Shown: positions 20,830-30,633 of the stretch, one piece after another
Numbering within the stretch: position 1 is the stretch's first letter
Layout of the letters: each line of letters opens with the position of its first letter
Source of the DNA: Notolepis coatsorum
Taxonomy: Eukaryota; Chordata; Actinopteri; Aulopiformes; Paralepididae
Assembly: GCA_963971535.1 (NCBI GenBank)
Contig: OZ020587.1
Location: forward strand, 158,885,328-158,949,327
Length of the DNA: 64,000 bases
Direction of reading: 5' to 3'
Notes under the pieces: model-generated
Database searches by the model: none
The model's input: the letters and a program-made list of their open reading frames with translations, nothing else
Told to the model about the DNA's origin: nothing
Made by a program: the position numbers and the translations under genes

Positions 20830-20913
20830 CATGGGAATGGGGGAACGCAATTACAATTTTCTGTATGTCTTGCAACAAATGGAAAACTGACAATAAAGTT
20901 GACTTTGACTTTG
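19938..20913 (+). mobile_element. Rex1-type LINE, 5'-truncated
   Basis: The frame at 19999-20643 carries the C-terminal part of a LINE reverse transcriptase: EKTKEVVVDFRRAR, VLGVHITEDLSWNTN, QRLYFLHKLRRAG, TAERIVGAPLPSLQDIYNTR and SGRRMRSLRARR. These blocks align with the C-terminus of the LINE at 12876-15875, so the two are the same clade but clearly different families. The 3' end is AATAAAGTTGACTTTGACTTT, a short TTGACT tail. An (AT)n tract (20766-20826) has expanded within its 3' UTR. Dead on arrival, because the endonuclease and catalytic RT core are missing. Confidence 0.88.
20766..20826. repeat. (AT)n microsatellite
   Basis: About 30 AT units inside the 3' UTR of the LINE fragment. Confidence 0.97.
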
Positions 20914-21101
20914 TTGTCACTCACTCACTATTTCAGTCACATGCTGTCATGGATATATCACAAAACCAGACGAGGCAGAGTATCTTTTAGCTGAACATGT
21001 TACAGTATCAGCGATTACTAACAATGTTAGCAATATTAAGCAATACAAAACGCAAAGCACTGTTTGATTTTCATAACATGTTCATTGCCTCTTTGTACCA
21101 G

Positions 21102-21347
21102 ATCTTCTGCTAGAAACTCTTGAGAGGCTGGACACAGATCATCTGAAGGAGTTTCAGTCTTTTCTGACCACTGACCTGCTGCCTGGCTGTCCTACCATCC
21201 CTGAGAGCCAGCTGGAGAACACTGACATGAAGACCACAGTGGATCAGATGGTGGAGACATACGGCTCTGAGGGAGCTGTGAAGATCACAGTGGAGAGTCT
21301 GAAGAGGATGGGATTGTGTGATAATGCTGAGATTTTAAACTGTAAAG
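21102..21347 (+). CDS. Pyrin-domain (PYD/DAPIN) exon 1
   Basis: Exon bounded by acceptor TTTGTACCAG and donor GTAATG; 246 nt, phase 1 at both ends. It encodes a death-fold pyrin domain: LLLETLERLDTDHLKEFQSF, then a proline-containing loop (LPGCPTIPESQLENTD), then VDQMVETYG and AVKITVESLKRMG. The L-x2-L-x2-L helix 1, the acidic helix 2, and the IP-x-S-x-LE then VD-x-MV motifs match fish NLRP/ASC-type PYDs. Pyrin domains recruit ASC or similar adaptors in inflammasome signalling in the cytosol. The next exon encodes a near-identical domain. I infer an N-terminal tandem PYD of an NLR-family gene. NACHT and LRR exons are not in this window; transposons occupy the expected downstream region. Confidence 0.8.
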
Positions 21348-21601
21348 GTAATGTATCGTATCTGTTCATTAAATGCACGTTTATAAAAAAGCATCATCAT
21401 TTACCGATGATCAATGATAACAATTATTTAATGTCATAGACAAAAGACAATATTTAGATTAACCTTAATTATTTTTTTTAGCTTAAAACACATTGGTGAA
21501 CATATTTTTTTAAAGATTGCATGAATAATAATAATAAAAAATTAAAAAATAATTAAGAAAAGATGTACAGGTAACATTAAAAAAGTCTATTGATTCCTCA
21601 G

Positions 21602-21868
21602 ATCTGCTGCTAGAAACTCTTGAGAGGCTGGACACAGATGATCTGAAGAGATTTCAGTCTTCTCTGACCACTGACCTGCTGCCTGGCTGTCCTACCATCC
21701 CTGAGAGCCAGCTGGAGAACACTGACATGAAGACCACAGTGAATCAGATGGTGGAGACATACGGCTCTGAGGGAGCTGTGAAGATCACATTGGAGAGTCT
21801 GAGGAGGATGAGGTGCTATTATCCTTATGAGAAGTTACAACAGTATGTGGAGAGGTTAAGGATTAAAG
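21602..21868 (+). CDS. Pyrin-domain (PYD/DAPIN) exon 2
   Basis: Acceptor TTGATTCCTCAG, donor GTAAGA; 267 nt, phase 1-1. Residues LLLETLERLDTDDLKRFQSS through VNQMVETYGSEGAVKITLES match exon 1 closely. This copy then has a fuller last helix (RCYYPYEKLQQYVERLRIK), where exon 1 diverges to GLCDNAEILNCK. It is open throughout. The presence of two intact same-phase PYD exons suggests a protein with tandem pyrin domains or alternative use of one. Recent duplication or gene conversion is likely, because the first ~65 codons are almost identical. Confidence 0.8.
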
Positions 21869-22044
21869 GTAAGAGAAGAACATCTGCATTTCAAATACAA
21901 ATGACTGTAAGCTTGTTGAATGTATTGCGAGAACTACCTCTGATAAAGTTAAGCTATGTACAGTAATGTGTCTCTGTCTCTGTTGAACAATACATTTCCA
22001 AACTTGGTGACCTTGTGGACATTAAAAGTCTATTGATTCCTCAG

Positions 22045-22230
22045 TTCTGCTGCTGGAAACTCTTGAGAGGCTGGACACAGATCATCTGAAGAGGTTTCAG
22101 TCTTCTCTGACCACTGACCTGCTGCCTGGCTGTCCTACCATCCCTGAGAGCCAGCTGGAGAACACTGACATGAAGACCACAGTGGATCAAATGTGTCTCT
22201 GTTGAACAATCAGATGGTGGAGACTAGGGA
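22045..22230 (+). pseudogene. Pyrin-domain exon 3, disrupted
   Basis: Acceptor TTGATTCCTCAG is conserved with exon 2, and the first ~47 codons (LLLETLERLDTDHLKRFQSS ... MKTTVDQ) are intact. A ~23-bp insertion at about 22190-22212 then shifts the frame and brings a TGA at 22203-22205. The inserted bases resemble intron sequence at 21965-21990 (AATGTGTCTCTG ... TTGAACAATA), so it looks like a templated filler. The exon is then lost at about 22229, where a transposon-like sequence (AGGGATGCACTGATATGAAA) begins. No donor site remains, so this copy cannot contribute a PYD. Confidence 0.8.
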
Positions 22231-22807
22231 TGCACTGATATGAAAATGTGCAGCCGATACCGATTGTTCAACTAACACAACACATTTTTTTTTTTTTTTT
22301 TTAATTATGTAAATTTTTTGTTGTTGATATTACTGTATATTTGTATGTCTCTAAATGTTTTGATGAATTGAAAATGGAGGACCCTTATGTAAACAAGCTG
22401 AAAGTATTTTTCTGGTCTTCATCCTCCAGTCTTAGTATTGTTGTATTGAGCTGTGCTGTATTGTACCCATTCTGCAATCTTTTAATAAAGTTTTCAATCA
22501 ATCAATCAATCAATCAGACAAATGTATAGAAAAGCTTTTATTATAACATTCTTTCATATAACAAAAAGATATATTATTGTTTGTTTAATAAAACGTTTTA
22601 GCCCTATGCTTGACTATTATTTTAGGCATGGCAACAAATTAAATAATAATAATAAAATGAATAAATAAAATATTAAATAAACAAATAGGCTACACGTCTC
22701 TCTTTTTGTGTTACAAATTGTGCTCACCGATATGAACATAGGCCTCTTTACTTACTTAAAAAAAGGAAACATCAAGAAATATGTTTATGGTATTCCACCA
22801 TGCCATG
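22229..22807. other. Degenerate transposon remains, AT-rich
   Basis: AGGGATGCACTGATATGAAA followed by CAGCCGATACCGATTG resembles the terminal region of a common fish DNA transposon family. A related CACCGATATGAACATAGG stretch at about 22728 may be its other side. In between are a T16 tract (22279-22301) and a (TCAA)n-tailed retroposon end (22330-22516). No coding region. Confidence 0.5.
22330..22516 (+). mobile_element. (TCAA)n-tailed retroposon 3' end
   Basis: TGAATTGAAAATGGAGGACC and AATAAAGTTTTCAATCAATC match the family at 7400-7825 and 17181-17335, with moderate divergence. Confidence 0.78.
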
Positions 22808-23817
22808 TGTAACTGAGGGGTACAATTCCCTGACTGTATTGATAAGTATGGTATCATTAAACCACTACCGCTTTATGTACTTTAATTACTGGCCATACAG
22901 TACATGATATATAAATATGATGAACACTTCCCACAATGAATCGGTTCCACACAAAGTGGTAATTAAGTATTTATTGCAGCAAAAGGTACATAATATACTT
23001 CTCTATTTTACTTTGGATGCGCTTATAAGGCAAAGGAATGTGCGTAGGCAAATCAATAATGAATGACCATTCTCTGGTTACGCAGGAGGTAATTATACAA
23101 CCTGAATCTTAGGGAATTATATCTATGGTACACTAGTAATATATAGCGGGAGATACTGGAAGGGTCCCCCCGGTTGTAAGCCAGCAGGGGTAGAGGATCT
23201 GTCGGTAGTAGAGAGTCTGGTCAACGATGACTAAGGAGACTCCAAGTACAGGAGACGGTGCAATAGTCTCTTGATCCACAGACGAATACAGCTGTTCTCC
23301 GTAGACTGTAGCTCCACAGTGAAGAAAGCTAGCCGGCCTCAGGCTCTCTGAGGCGCAGACTCGACGTGGCTCCTCACAGGGTAAATCCCACACGTGTAGG
23401 CGTCGGCGATTCTCCGCTCCATAAATCACAGGACCAAAACAAATATAATCCAGCCGCAAAGGGCTATGTAGTCGTCGGGTAGATTAATCCAGTGTACATG
23501 TCCACACGGTTCTCGTCTAGGTCTCCTCGGGTGAAAGCGCCATGAAAGCAGCCCAGCCTGGATAAGCACTCTAGCTGGTACGAGGAAGCGTTGGTGATGC
23601 TGGTCACTGTAGAACTTTAGCCGCACGATACACTATACACAAATAGACTATTACTGACTTAATAGAAATATGTCGCACTCGACGGTATAGCGCCAAACTC
23701 TGACAATTCAGTTATTAATTCGCACGCGGTCTCAATGCTCTATTTGGGGCCAAACAGGCCATACTTCACCGCACGTTGTATCGTGGGTGAGGCTTCAACT
23801 TATTGGGTAACTCTACT

Positions 23818-25251
23818 TGTTGTGAAGGGCCAGATTAAACCGAATATATATATTTATTTATATATATATATTTAATTGTATTTGTATATTCTCTAATATT
23901 CCCTGATATCCCTTGTATATTCCTTGTACAATATGCATTGAATATCCATTCTAGCCTACTGAACATCCCATAATAGTCTCCATTCTACTATTGGTCGAGA
24001 CCTTGGTGCCAGGCTGCCATACCCCTCAGACCCAGTTCAAACGTACCGCTCGACATGTACGAACAAGTCCTAGTTCCGCGTAGGAATTTGGCTACCGCAC
24101 CACTAATGGGACTATTTGTTCATAGTGCGTATATATACTGCGCTACTAAAGTAGGACTTTCTTTTCAGTCCAGTTTCTTACCCTCCAATAGAGTCACAGA
24201 CGTAAAGCCTCCCCGCGATGCCACGTGTGGGAGTAAGGCCAAGTTCGCCTACCATCGGTATTGAGACATCGTGTATATTAATATTTGAATAGTCATATTT
24301 GGCACTATATCGTCGAGTTGGACGTAGTCTATTAAGCTAATAATAGTCTGTTAATATATAGTGCTTCGTGCGGTGAGAATACTACCGTAGTCAGTACCCC
24401 ATCGTTTCGGGCAGAGAACTGGCTGCTTACCCAGGGTGGTTGACCCTATGTGAAGCTGCACCCGAGGAGCCCCAGAGCCGACGAGCGAGTGGACCTGTAT
24501 ACCGGATTATTCTACCGACGACAGCCCGCCTTCCCAGGCACGGATTATGCTTTGGATACTTTGATTATTCTATGGATAAAGACCCCCGACACTACCGTGT
24601 GTTGGAACCCCCCCCCCTGGAGAGGACGGAAGGTGAGGAGACGCTCTGCAAGACGAGGTCTCTCCACATCTCTCCCCCGTGGACCGGAGAGAGCCGGCCC
24701 ACAAAGAGTCCACCTGCTTTCATCTGTGGTCCAAGGATCGCCGGCGCATTGAACGGCACTACAGTGGGTTCTCCTGGGATACCCTTGGCCGGACGAGGCA
24801 GCTGGATTCTACCCCCCCCCCCCTCCTACTCCTGTCGGCTTACAAGCGACCGGATTAACCCCCTCTAGTGTATCCAGCCTATAACCATTAAAGTATCATT
24901 GCTGTTATTCCTTAACTATTCCAGGTCGTATATTTACCACCTGCGCCTTCAGAGATTGGACATTATCTATTGATATACCGACGAATACTCCTTGCCATAA
25001 AAGTGCATACTATTTCAATTCATAAATGTAATTAAGTGATTAAGTGCTTATTCTACACACCATCGCTGTGTAGGAAAATAAAGACCTGTTTCTAATTCGT
25101 ACATTTGTGTTGGATCCGTTTCATCTACGTGAGAGTGTTCATGATAATATATTTATGCCGTGTACTGGGTGGCCGAATATTAAGTACAAAGGTAGTGGTA
25201 GTAAGTATCATATCTAGTAATACAGTCAGGGAATTGTACCCCTCAGTTACA
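23818..25251 (+). repeat. 5' LTR of element B
   Basis: 1434 bp, TG...CA ended. Contains an AATAAAG polyadenylation-type signal near 25076. Essentially identical to the LTR at 30634-32069. Confidence 0.95.
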
Positions 25252-25253
25252 AT

Positions 25254-25270
25254 TGGTCCTTCGAGCCGGA
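25254..25270 (+). promoter_or_regulatory. Primer-binding site of element B (tRNA-Tyr type)
   Basis: TGGTCCTTCGAGCCGGA, two bases after the 5' LTR, is identical to the site in element A. Confidence 0.82.
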
Positions 25271-25295
25271 TGGTAATTAGTGTAATATTAATATA

Positions 25296-28200
25296 GTGTT
25301 ATTAATATTGAAATGGCCTATGATGAACACTCCACGAAACGATCCTCCTAACCAACGCCCGCAGCGCGAACGACGGCTCCCTCAGTACTTAGAGGCTTAC
25401 GCTGTCAGTCAACAACCTAGTCTTCTACTAACAGTAAACGCGGTAAAACTAGAAAGTAAAAGTATGTCTAACCCCAACGCCCAGACTACCCCGACCATAG
25501 AGGCCCCTACGGGCTCTAATGTAACTGACCAAGTTCACGGTGGGGACCAGTGGGAACCAGACATGACTTCACACCCCGCCAGTACTGAAGAAGTAGTCCC
25601 CGATGAGTCCCGGGAGGAATACAACGCTACCGAGAGAGAACTCGGCACGGAAGAAGACGGGGAGAGCACCGTGGAGATAGAGCTCCAAGGCTCCGCAAGG
25701 AGTACCCCGAGGGAAGGCTCCCCTATACAACCGCCTTCTCCCAGCGAGGCAGAGAGGACCCTACAGCAGGCATTCCTCGTCAGCCTGAAAGCCTCTACTG
25801 AACGCGATAGACTCCAGGGTGAACGCGATCGATTGCAGATACAGCAACGGAGCGAAGAAGAGCACATACGCCTGGAAATAAGACGCATTCAGATGGAAGA
25901 GAATGTGGCCCGAGACCGAGCAGACAGCCAGCGAGCAGCTGCTGGTGCTCTACGGGACGCAGAGCGCGACAGACAGCAAGCGCAACTAATAGAACAGCTG
26001 ATCAGACGGACAACACCCTCTCCCTCCGCCAGAGGCTCCAGGAACTCGTCTAGACACACCTCCAGGGCGGCATCCCCTAGCCAAGTAAACAACCCTGAAC
26101 TTGACCAACAGACGAGGTCTATACCCCCCACAGACCACCTCCCCCCACCGGTCCAAGCGAGACCTAGCAACCGGGAAGGAGCAGCATATCCTGTGGAGAG
26201 GCTAAACCAGAGACTACAAGCACTGGATGACCTAACTGAAGACGAAGAGGAAGAGGAGGAGAACCGCGCCCGAAGACAGCACAGTACTCTACCGGACCAG
26301 GAGGTCCGGTACAGCCCAGGCTATACTCCCGCGGAGCTGCGCTACAGACCCCCGACTCTATACACGGGTGAGCACGACGCACGACCCGCACCGAGGAACA
26401 GCACCTGGACAAGCGGGCCATGGTACACTGCCGGTACCAGCCCATACCAAAGAGCGGGAGGAGACTCGCCTAGGAGGCCTCTCCCCCAACGCTCGCCGAT
26501 GTATCCACAGTCAGCGTCATACATTGGCACGCCTATGGTACCCGACTTCACCCAAGAGAACCGGGCCCAGTATACAGAACTCCGCATGTGTCTGGAGACC
26601 ATGTTGGTGGATGTAATGGATGAACGCCACAAATACGCCATCCTACTGCAGCACTTAAAGGTGCCCCGCGCACATAATATAGCGCTCGCCTACGCGACTT
26701 CCACCACCCCATACACAGCAGCGCTGGTAGCATTGGACCAGAGGTATGGGCGCATATGGGATTACGTGATCCAGGAGATCCGACACATCGACCGCTTACC
26801 CCCAGCAATAGACAATCGAGCACTGGACGACCTGTCCATCAGAGTGCAGTCCCTGGTAGGGATGTTGGGAGCGCAAAGAGAGAAGGGGAAGTATGAACTT
26901 TACGCCAACTCAAATGTGGAAAGGATCCTGGAGAAGCTGCCGCCCGCTCGTCAGGAGCGCTTTAGGCGGCAGAGGGACCACAGAGACCCGAATGGCCCCG
27001 AACCGAACCTCCTCGATCTAGCAGACTTCCTGGCGAGAGAAGTCAGCAGCCTACGGCTAGATACATTCGGACGGAGCACCCCTGGCTCCAGAGAAGGAAC
27101 CAGACGACTAAATGATGGAAGAAGATCGGTGACTGTGATGCACCAATCGGAGTCAGTACCGAGCAGCAGGAGCCACAGTACCCCCTCCAGAACGGAGAAG
27201 TGGAAGATAGTGTGCCCCTACTGTGAGAAAGAACACTGGCTAGCGCAATGTGACTCCTTCCCCAAGCTGAACGCGGAGGAAGCAGGTCAATGGATAAAGT
27301 CCAACAAGCGCTGTTTTCGCTGTGCGCGCTCACACATGGCAGCCGAATGCTGCTTAAAGAAAAGGTGCACCAAGTGCGATGGAGCCCATCTGGACATACT
27401 TCACGACAGTAACAGACGGCGCCCTTCACCTGCACCATCCAGCCGCAAAGCGAGCGTCATGTACATCGATCCCGCCAGCAGCAGTGGAGCCCGAGTACTC
27501 CTAAAAGTAGTGCGTGTGACACTAAGCTACCAGAATAAAGTCCTGGACACTTACGCCGTCCTCGATGACGGGTCAGAGAAGACCCTGCTGCTCGCCTCCG
27601 CTGCGGCCCAGCTAGGGCTGCGGGGAAGCGAAACCCAAATGACAATTCGGACAATAAGACGAGATTTGAAGACGATAAAGGGCGAGAATGTCTCATTCTC
27701 TATCGCAGCAAGCGGCCAGCCTGAGCGACGGTACCAGATTGCAGACGCTTTCACCAGCCAAGAAATAGGACTGTCGCGGTACACATACCCCGTCGCCAAG
27801 CTGATGGAGAAATATGCACATCTGCGCAAGTTACCGATCCCGCTCATAGACAATGCTATGCCGACCCTGTTGATAGGCTCCGACCATGCAGACCTCATTG
27901 TCCCGATAGACCGGGTTCATACCGGACCCCGAGGCTGTCCTGCAGCAGTCGAGACCCGTTTGGGATGGACTCTCCAAGGCCCGCTCGCCAAATCTCTCAA
28001 CCGAAGTACAGCCACTAGATGTCTCCACTCCCGAGTCACAGAGGGAGAAACCGCACTCCTGCAACACGTAGAGCGGCTATGGAGCTTGGAACAAATGCCC
28101 TTTAAGAATGGAAAGAAAGACATTCGCTCTAAAGATGACATTTACGCCATTCACCTCCTCGAGACAGGGACCAAGAGAGTCCCGGTCAACGGCGTGTTGA

Positions 28201-30524
28201 GATACGCCACGCCACTCCTGCGGCGAGAAGGAATGCCTACTTTCCACGCCAAGACAGACGCCATAGAACGGTACCTGCTGAACACGGAGCGGCGCTTAGC
28301 CAAGAACCCCGCCCAAGAGAGTGTATACCGCGCTGAGATTGAGAAGCTCATCACAGCGGGACACGTCACAAAGATGGACATTAAAGAGGCTGACCAGACC
28401 ACTGAATCGTGGTACGTGCCCCACCACAAGGTCCATCACAACGGTAAAGACCGCATAGTATTTAACTGCAGCTACCAGATCGGATCCCAAAATCTGAATA
28501 AAGAGTTACTGCCCGGTCCCACACTCGGCCCCTCCCTACTCGGCGTTCTACTCCGCTTCCGCCAGGAAAAGGTGGCCATCAGCGGGGACATTAAAGGAAT
28601 GTTCCTGCAGGTGAGATTAGTAGAGGCGGACAAGCCCCTGTTACGGTTCCTATGGAGAGAGAAGCCAGGAGATGAGCACCCAGCCATCTACCAATGGGAA
28701 GTCCTCCCCTTCGGAACGACGTGCAGCCCCTGCTGTGCGACATTTGCACTACAGAAACATGTAGCAGAGGACCCAGCAGCGGACGAAGAGGTCCGACACA
28801 GCGTAAAGAACAGCTTCTACGTAGACAACTGTCTACAAAGCCTTTCAACCCAGGAAGAAGCCGAGGCTCTCCTGATTAAACTCCGCGCCTCATTGATCAA
28901 AGGCGGCTTTGATCTCAGGCAGTGGGCCAGCAGCGATCCGCAAGTACTGCGCAGCCTCTCCTCCGAGGACAAGGCAGCCAGCAGCGAGACCTGGATGGCT
29001 ACAATCCCGGGAGAAGCCCAGGAGATGACCCTGGGATTGGTGTGGCGATTCAAAACAGATTCGCTTCACTACAGACACAAGCCCCTGACTACGGAGCAGG
29101 GAAGGCCGGCGGCGGCGCCGACCACCAGACGGAGTGTGTACACAACACTCGCCCGACAATATGACCCGCTAGGATGTATTCTACCGTACACCACCAGGGC
29201 AAAAATGATTGTACGAGCATTGTGGGACAAGGACCAGGGCTGGGACGACCCCATTCCCGCACACCTTGCATCCACCTGGAGAGAGTGGGAGATGGAGCTC
29301 CACTCACTCCCAGGCGTTAATATGCGCCGAAGCTACTTCCCACCCACGGTGAGGCCAGAGACATGTAAAATGGACTTGCACGTCTTCAGTGACGCCTCAG
29401 AGGTCGCATACGGATCAGTAGCCTACTTGCGGGCCCAAGACCAAGGGGGAGAGATCTACACAGCATTTGTCCTCGCCCGCTCGAGAGTAGCCCCACGCAA
29501 GCAACAATCTATCCCACGTCTAGAGCTCTGCGCAGCCCTAGCCGGAGCGCACCTAGCCACGCTCATCCAACGTGAGCTCACCATACCGGTGTCTAGAACA
29601 ATCCTGTGGTCAGATTCCACGACGGTACTCGCCTGGATCAAATCGGACTCATGCAAGTACAAAGTCTTCGTGGGAGTCAGAGTCACCGAGATTCAAGACT
29701 TAACCGAAGAGTTAACCGGAGAAACAGAGTGGCGCTACGTTGATACAAAACAGAACCCAGCTGACGTCATCACCCGGGGGATGCCCCTGGATGACCTCAC
29801 CCGTCGCAATGTCTACAGTGACGGCCCCGCATTCCTAAGACTCCCGGAAGGACAGTGGCCCATGCCTATCCCGAGGGCAGCAAGTCCAGAGGAGGTGGAA
29901 ATTAAGAAGTCTGTGTTCTGTGGATTGAGCACCGTAGCCTCCACCGACCCTAACATAAACGATTGCACGTCCATAGAGAGTGCACAACAAAGAACATTCC
30001 TGCGGTACCACCCGGAGTGCAAGTCCCCCGCTGATATGTCAGCAGCTAACTACGAGGAAGCAGAATTGCTTCTACTGCAGCGAGCCCAGAGAGACTCGTT
30101 CCCCGATGAATTGGCCTGTCTACAGGGAGGAAAGCCCGTCCCATCCGACAGCAGATTAATTCATCTGGCCCCCGAGAGCGACGCTCATACCCTCATCAGA
30201 GTGGGTGGTCGCCTACGCAGAGCCCCCAATCTACCGGATGACATTAAACACTACCTACCGTCTCTACAGACCCGCCAGAAGTGGGTAAAGGAGAGAGACA
30301 ATTTGACAGAAGGAACAGTCGTCATGATTATTGATCAATCACTGCCCAGAGCTATGTGGCCGGCCGGCCGCGTAAGCAAAGTGATCACCGGTGCCGACGG
30401 CAAGGTCCGAGCAGCTGAAGTGCTCGTCCAGGGTCGCACTTACACCCGTCCCGTGGCGAGGCTCATAGAACTGCCTCGACTCCCAGACACAATCGATGAT
30501 GACCATGACCCTACAACCCTATGA
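25296..30524 (+). CDS. Polyprotein remains of BEL/Pao element B
   Basis: An open frame of 1742 codons closely similar to the element A polyprotein (2071 codons). It contains the gag coiled-coil-like region, CPYCEKEHW and further zinc knuckles, the VLDDGSEKT protease motif, the reverse transcriptase and the RNase H region. Shorter than its sister, and counted as broken. Confidence 0.9.
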   Translation: MLLILKWPMMNTPRNDPPNQRPQRERRLPQYLEAYAVSQQPSLLLTVNAVKLESKSMSNPNAQTTPTIEAPTGSNVTDQVHGGDQWEPDMTSHPASTEEVVPDESREEYNATERELGTEEDGESTVEIELQGSARSTPREGSPIQPPSPSEAERTLQQAFLVSLKASTERDRLQGERDRLQIQQRSEEEHIRLEIRRIQMEENVARDRADSQRAAAGALRDAERDRQQAQLIEQLIRRTTPSPSARGSRNSSRHTSRAASPSQVNNPELDQQTRSIPPTDHLPPPVQARPSNREGAAYPVERLNQRLQALDDLTEDEEEEEENRARRQHSTLPDQEVRYSPGYTPAELRYRPPTLYTGEHDARPAPRNSTWTSGPWYTAGTSPYQRAGGDSPRRPLPQRSPMYPQSASYIGTPMVPDFTQENRAQYTELRMCLETMLVDVMDERHKYAILLQHLKVPRAHNIALAYATSTTPYTAALVALDQRYGRIWDYVIQEIRHIDRLPPAIDNRALDDLSIRVQSLVGMLGAQREKGKYELYANSNVERILEKLPPARQERFRRQRDHRDPNGPEPNLLDLADFLAREVSSLRLDTFGRSTPGSREGTRRLNDGRRSVTVMHQSESVPSSRSHSTPSRTEKWKIVCPYCEKEHWLAQCDSFPKLNAEEAGQWIKSNKRCFRCARSHMAAECCLKKRCTKCDGAHLDILHDSNRRRPSPAPSSRKASVMYIDPASSSGARVLLKVVRVTLSYQNKVLDTYAVLDDGSEKTLLLASAAAQLGLRGSETQMTIRTIRRDLKTIKGENVSFSIAASGQPERRYQIADAFTSQEIGLSRYTYPVAKLMEKYAHLRKLPIPLIDNAMPTLLIGSDHADLIVPIDRVHTGPRGCPAAVETRLGWTLQGPLAKSLNRSTATRCLHSRVTEGETALLQHVERLWSLEQMPFKNGKKDIRSKDDIYAIHLLETGTKRVPVNGVLRYATPLLRREGMPTFHAKTDAIERYLLNTERRLAKNPAQESVYRAEIEKLITAGHVTKMDIKEADQTTESWYVPHHKVHHNGKDRIVFNCSYQIGSQNLNKELLPGPTLGPSLLGVLLRFRQEKVAISGDIKGMFLQVRLVEADKPLLRFLWREKPGDEHPAIYQWEVLPFGTTCSPCCATFALQKHVAEDPAADEEVRHSVKNSFYVDNCLQSLSTQEEAEALLIKLRASLIKGGFDLRQWASSDPQVLRSLSSEDKAASSETWMATIPGEAQEMTLGLVWRFKTDSLHYRHKPLTTEQGRPAAAPTTRRSVYTTLARQYDPLGCILPYTTRAKMIVRALWDKDQGWDDPIPAHLASTWREWEMELHSLPGVNMRRSYFPPTVRPETCKMDLHVFSDASEVAYGSVAYLRAQDQGGEIYTAFVLARSRVAPRKQQSIPRLELCAALAGAHLATLIQRELTIPVSRTILWSDSTTVLAWIKSDSCKYKVFVGVRVTEIQDLTEELTGETEWRYVDTKQNPADVITRGMPLDDLTRRNVYSDGPAFLRLPEGQWPMPIPRAASPEEVEIKKSVFCGLSTVASTDPNINDCTSIESAQQRTFLRYHPECKSPADMSAANYEEAELLLLQRAQRDSFPDELACLQGGKPVPSDSRLIHLAPESDAHTLIRVGGRLRRAPNLPDDIKHYLPSLQTRQKWVKERDNLTEGTVVMIIDQSLPRAMWPAGRVSKVITGADGKVRAAEVLVQGRTYTRPVARLIELPRLPDTIDDDHDPTTL

Positions 30525-30633
30525 CTTTGTGAAGTTGACTGACCCCTACAGCAAACCCTTATGTGTAAATAGACAACGCGATTAATCTGTCTCCGTTTAA
30601 CTGATTAGGTCTGGGACCTATTCAGGGGGTGGC

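Noticed and set aside
25535-30022. Numerous antisense frames within the BEL polyprotein genes
   Set aside because: They are shadows of the gag-pol frames of elements A and B and show no independent features.
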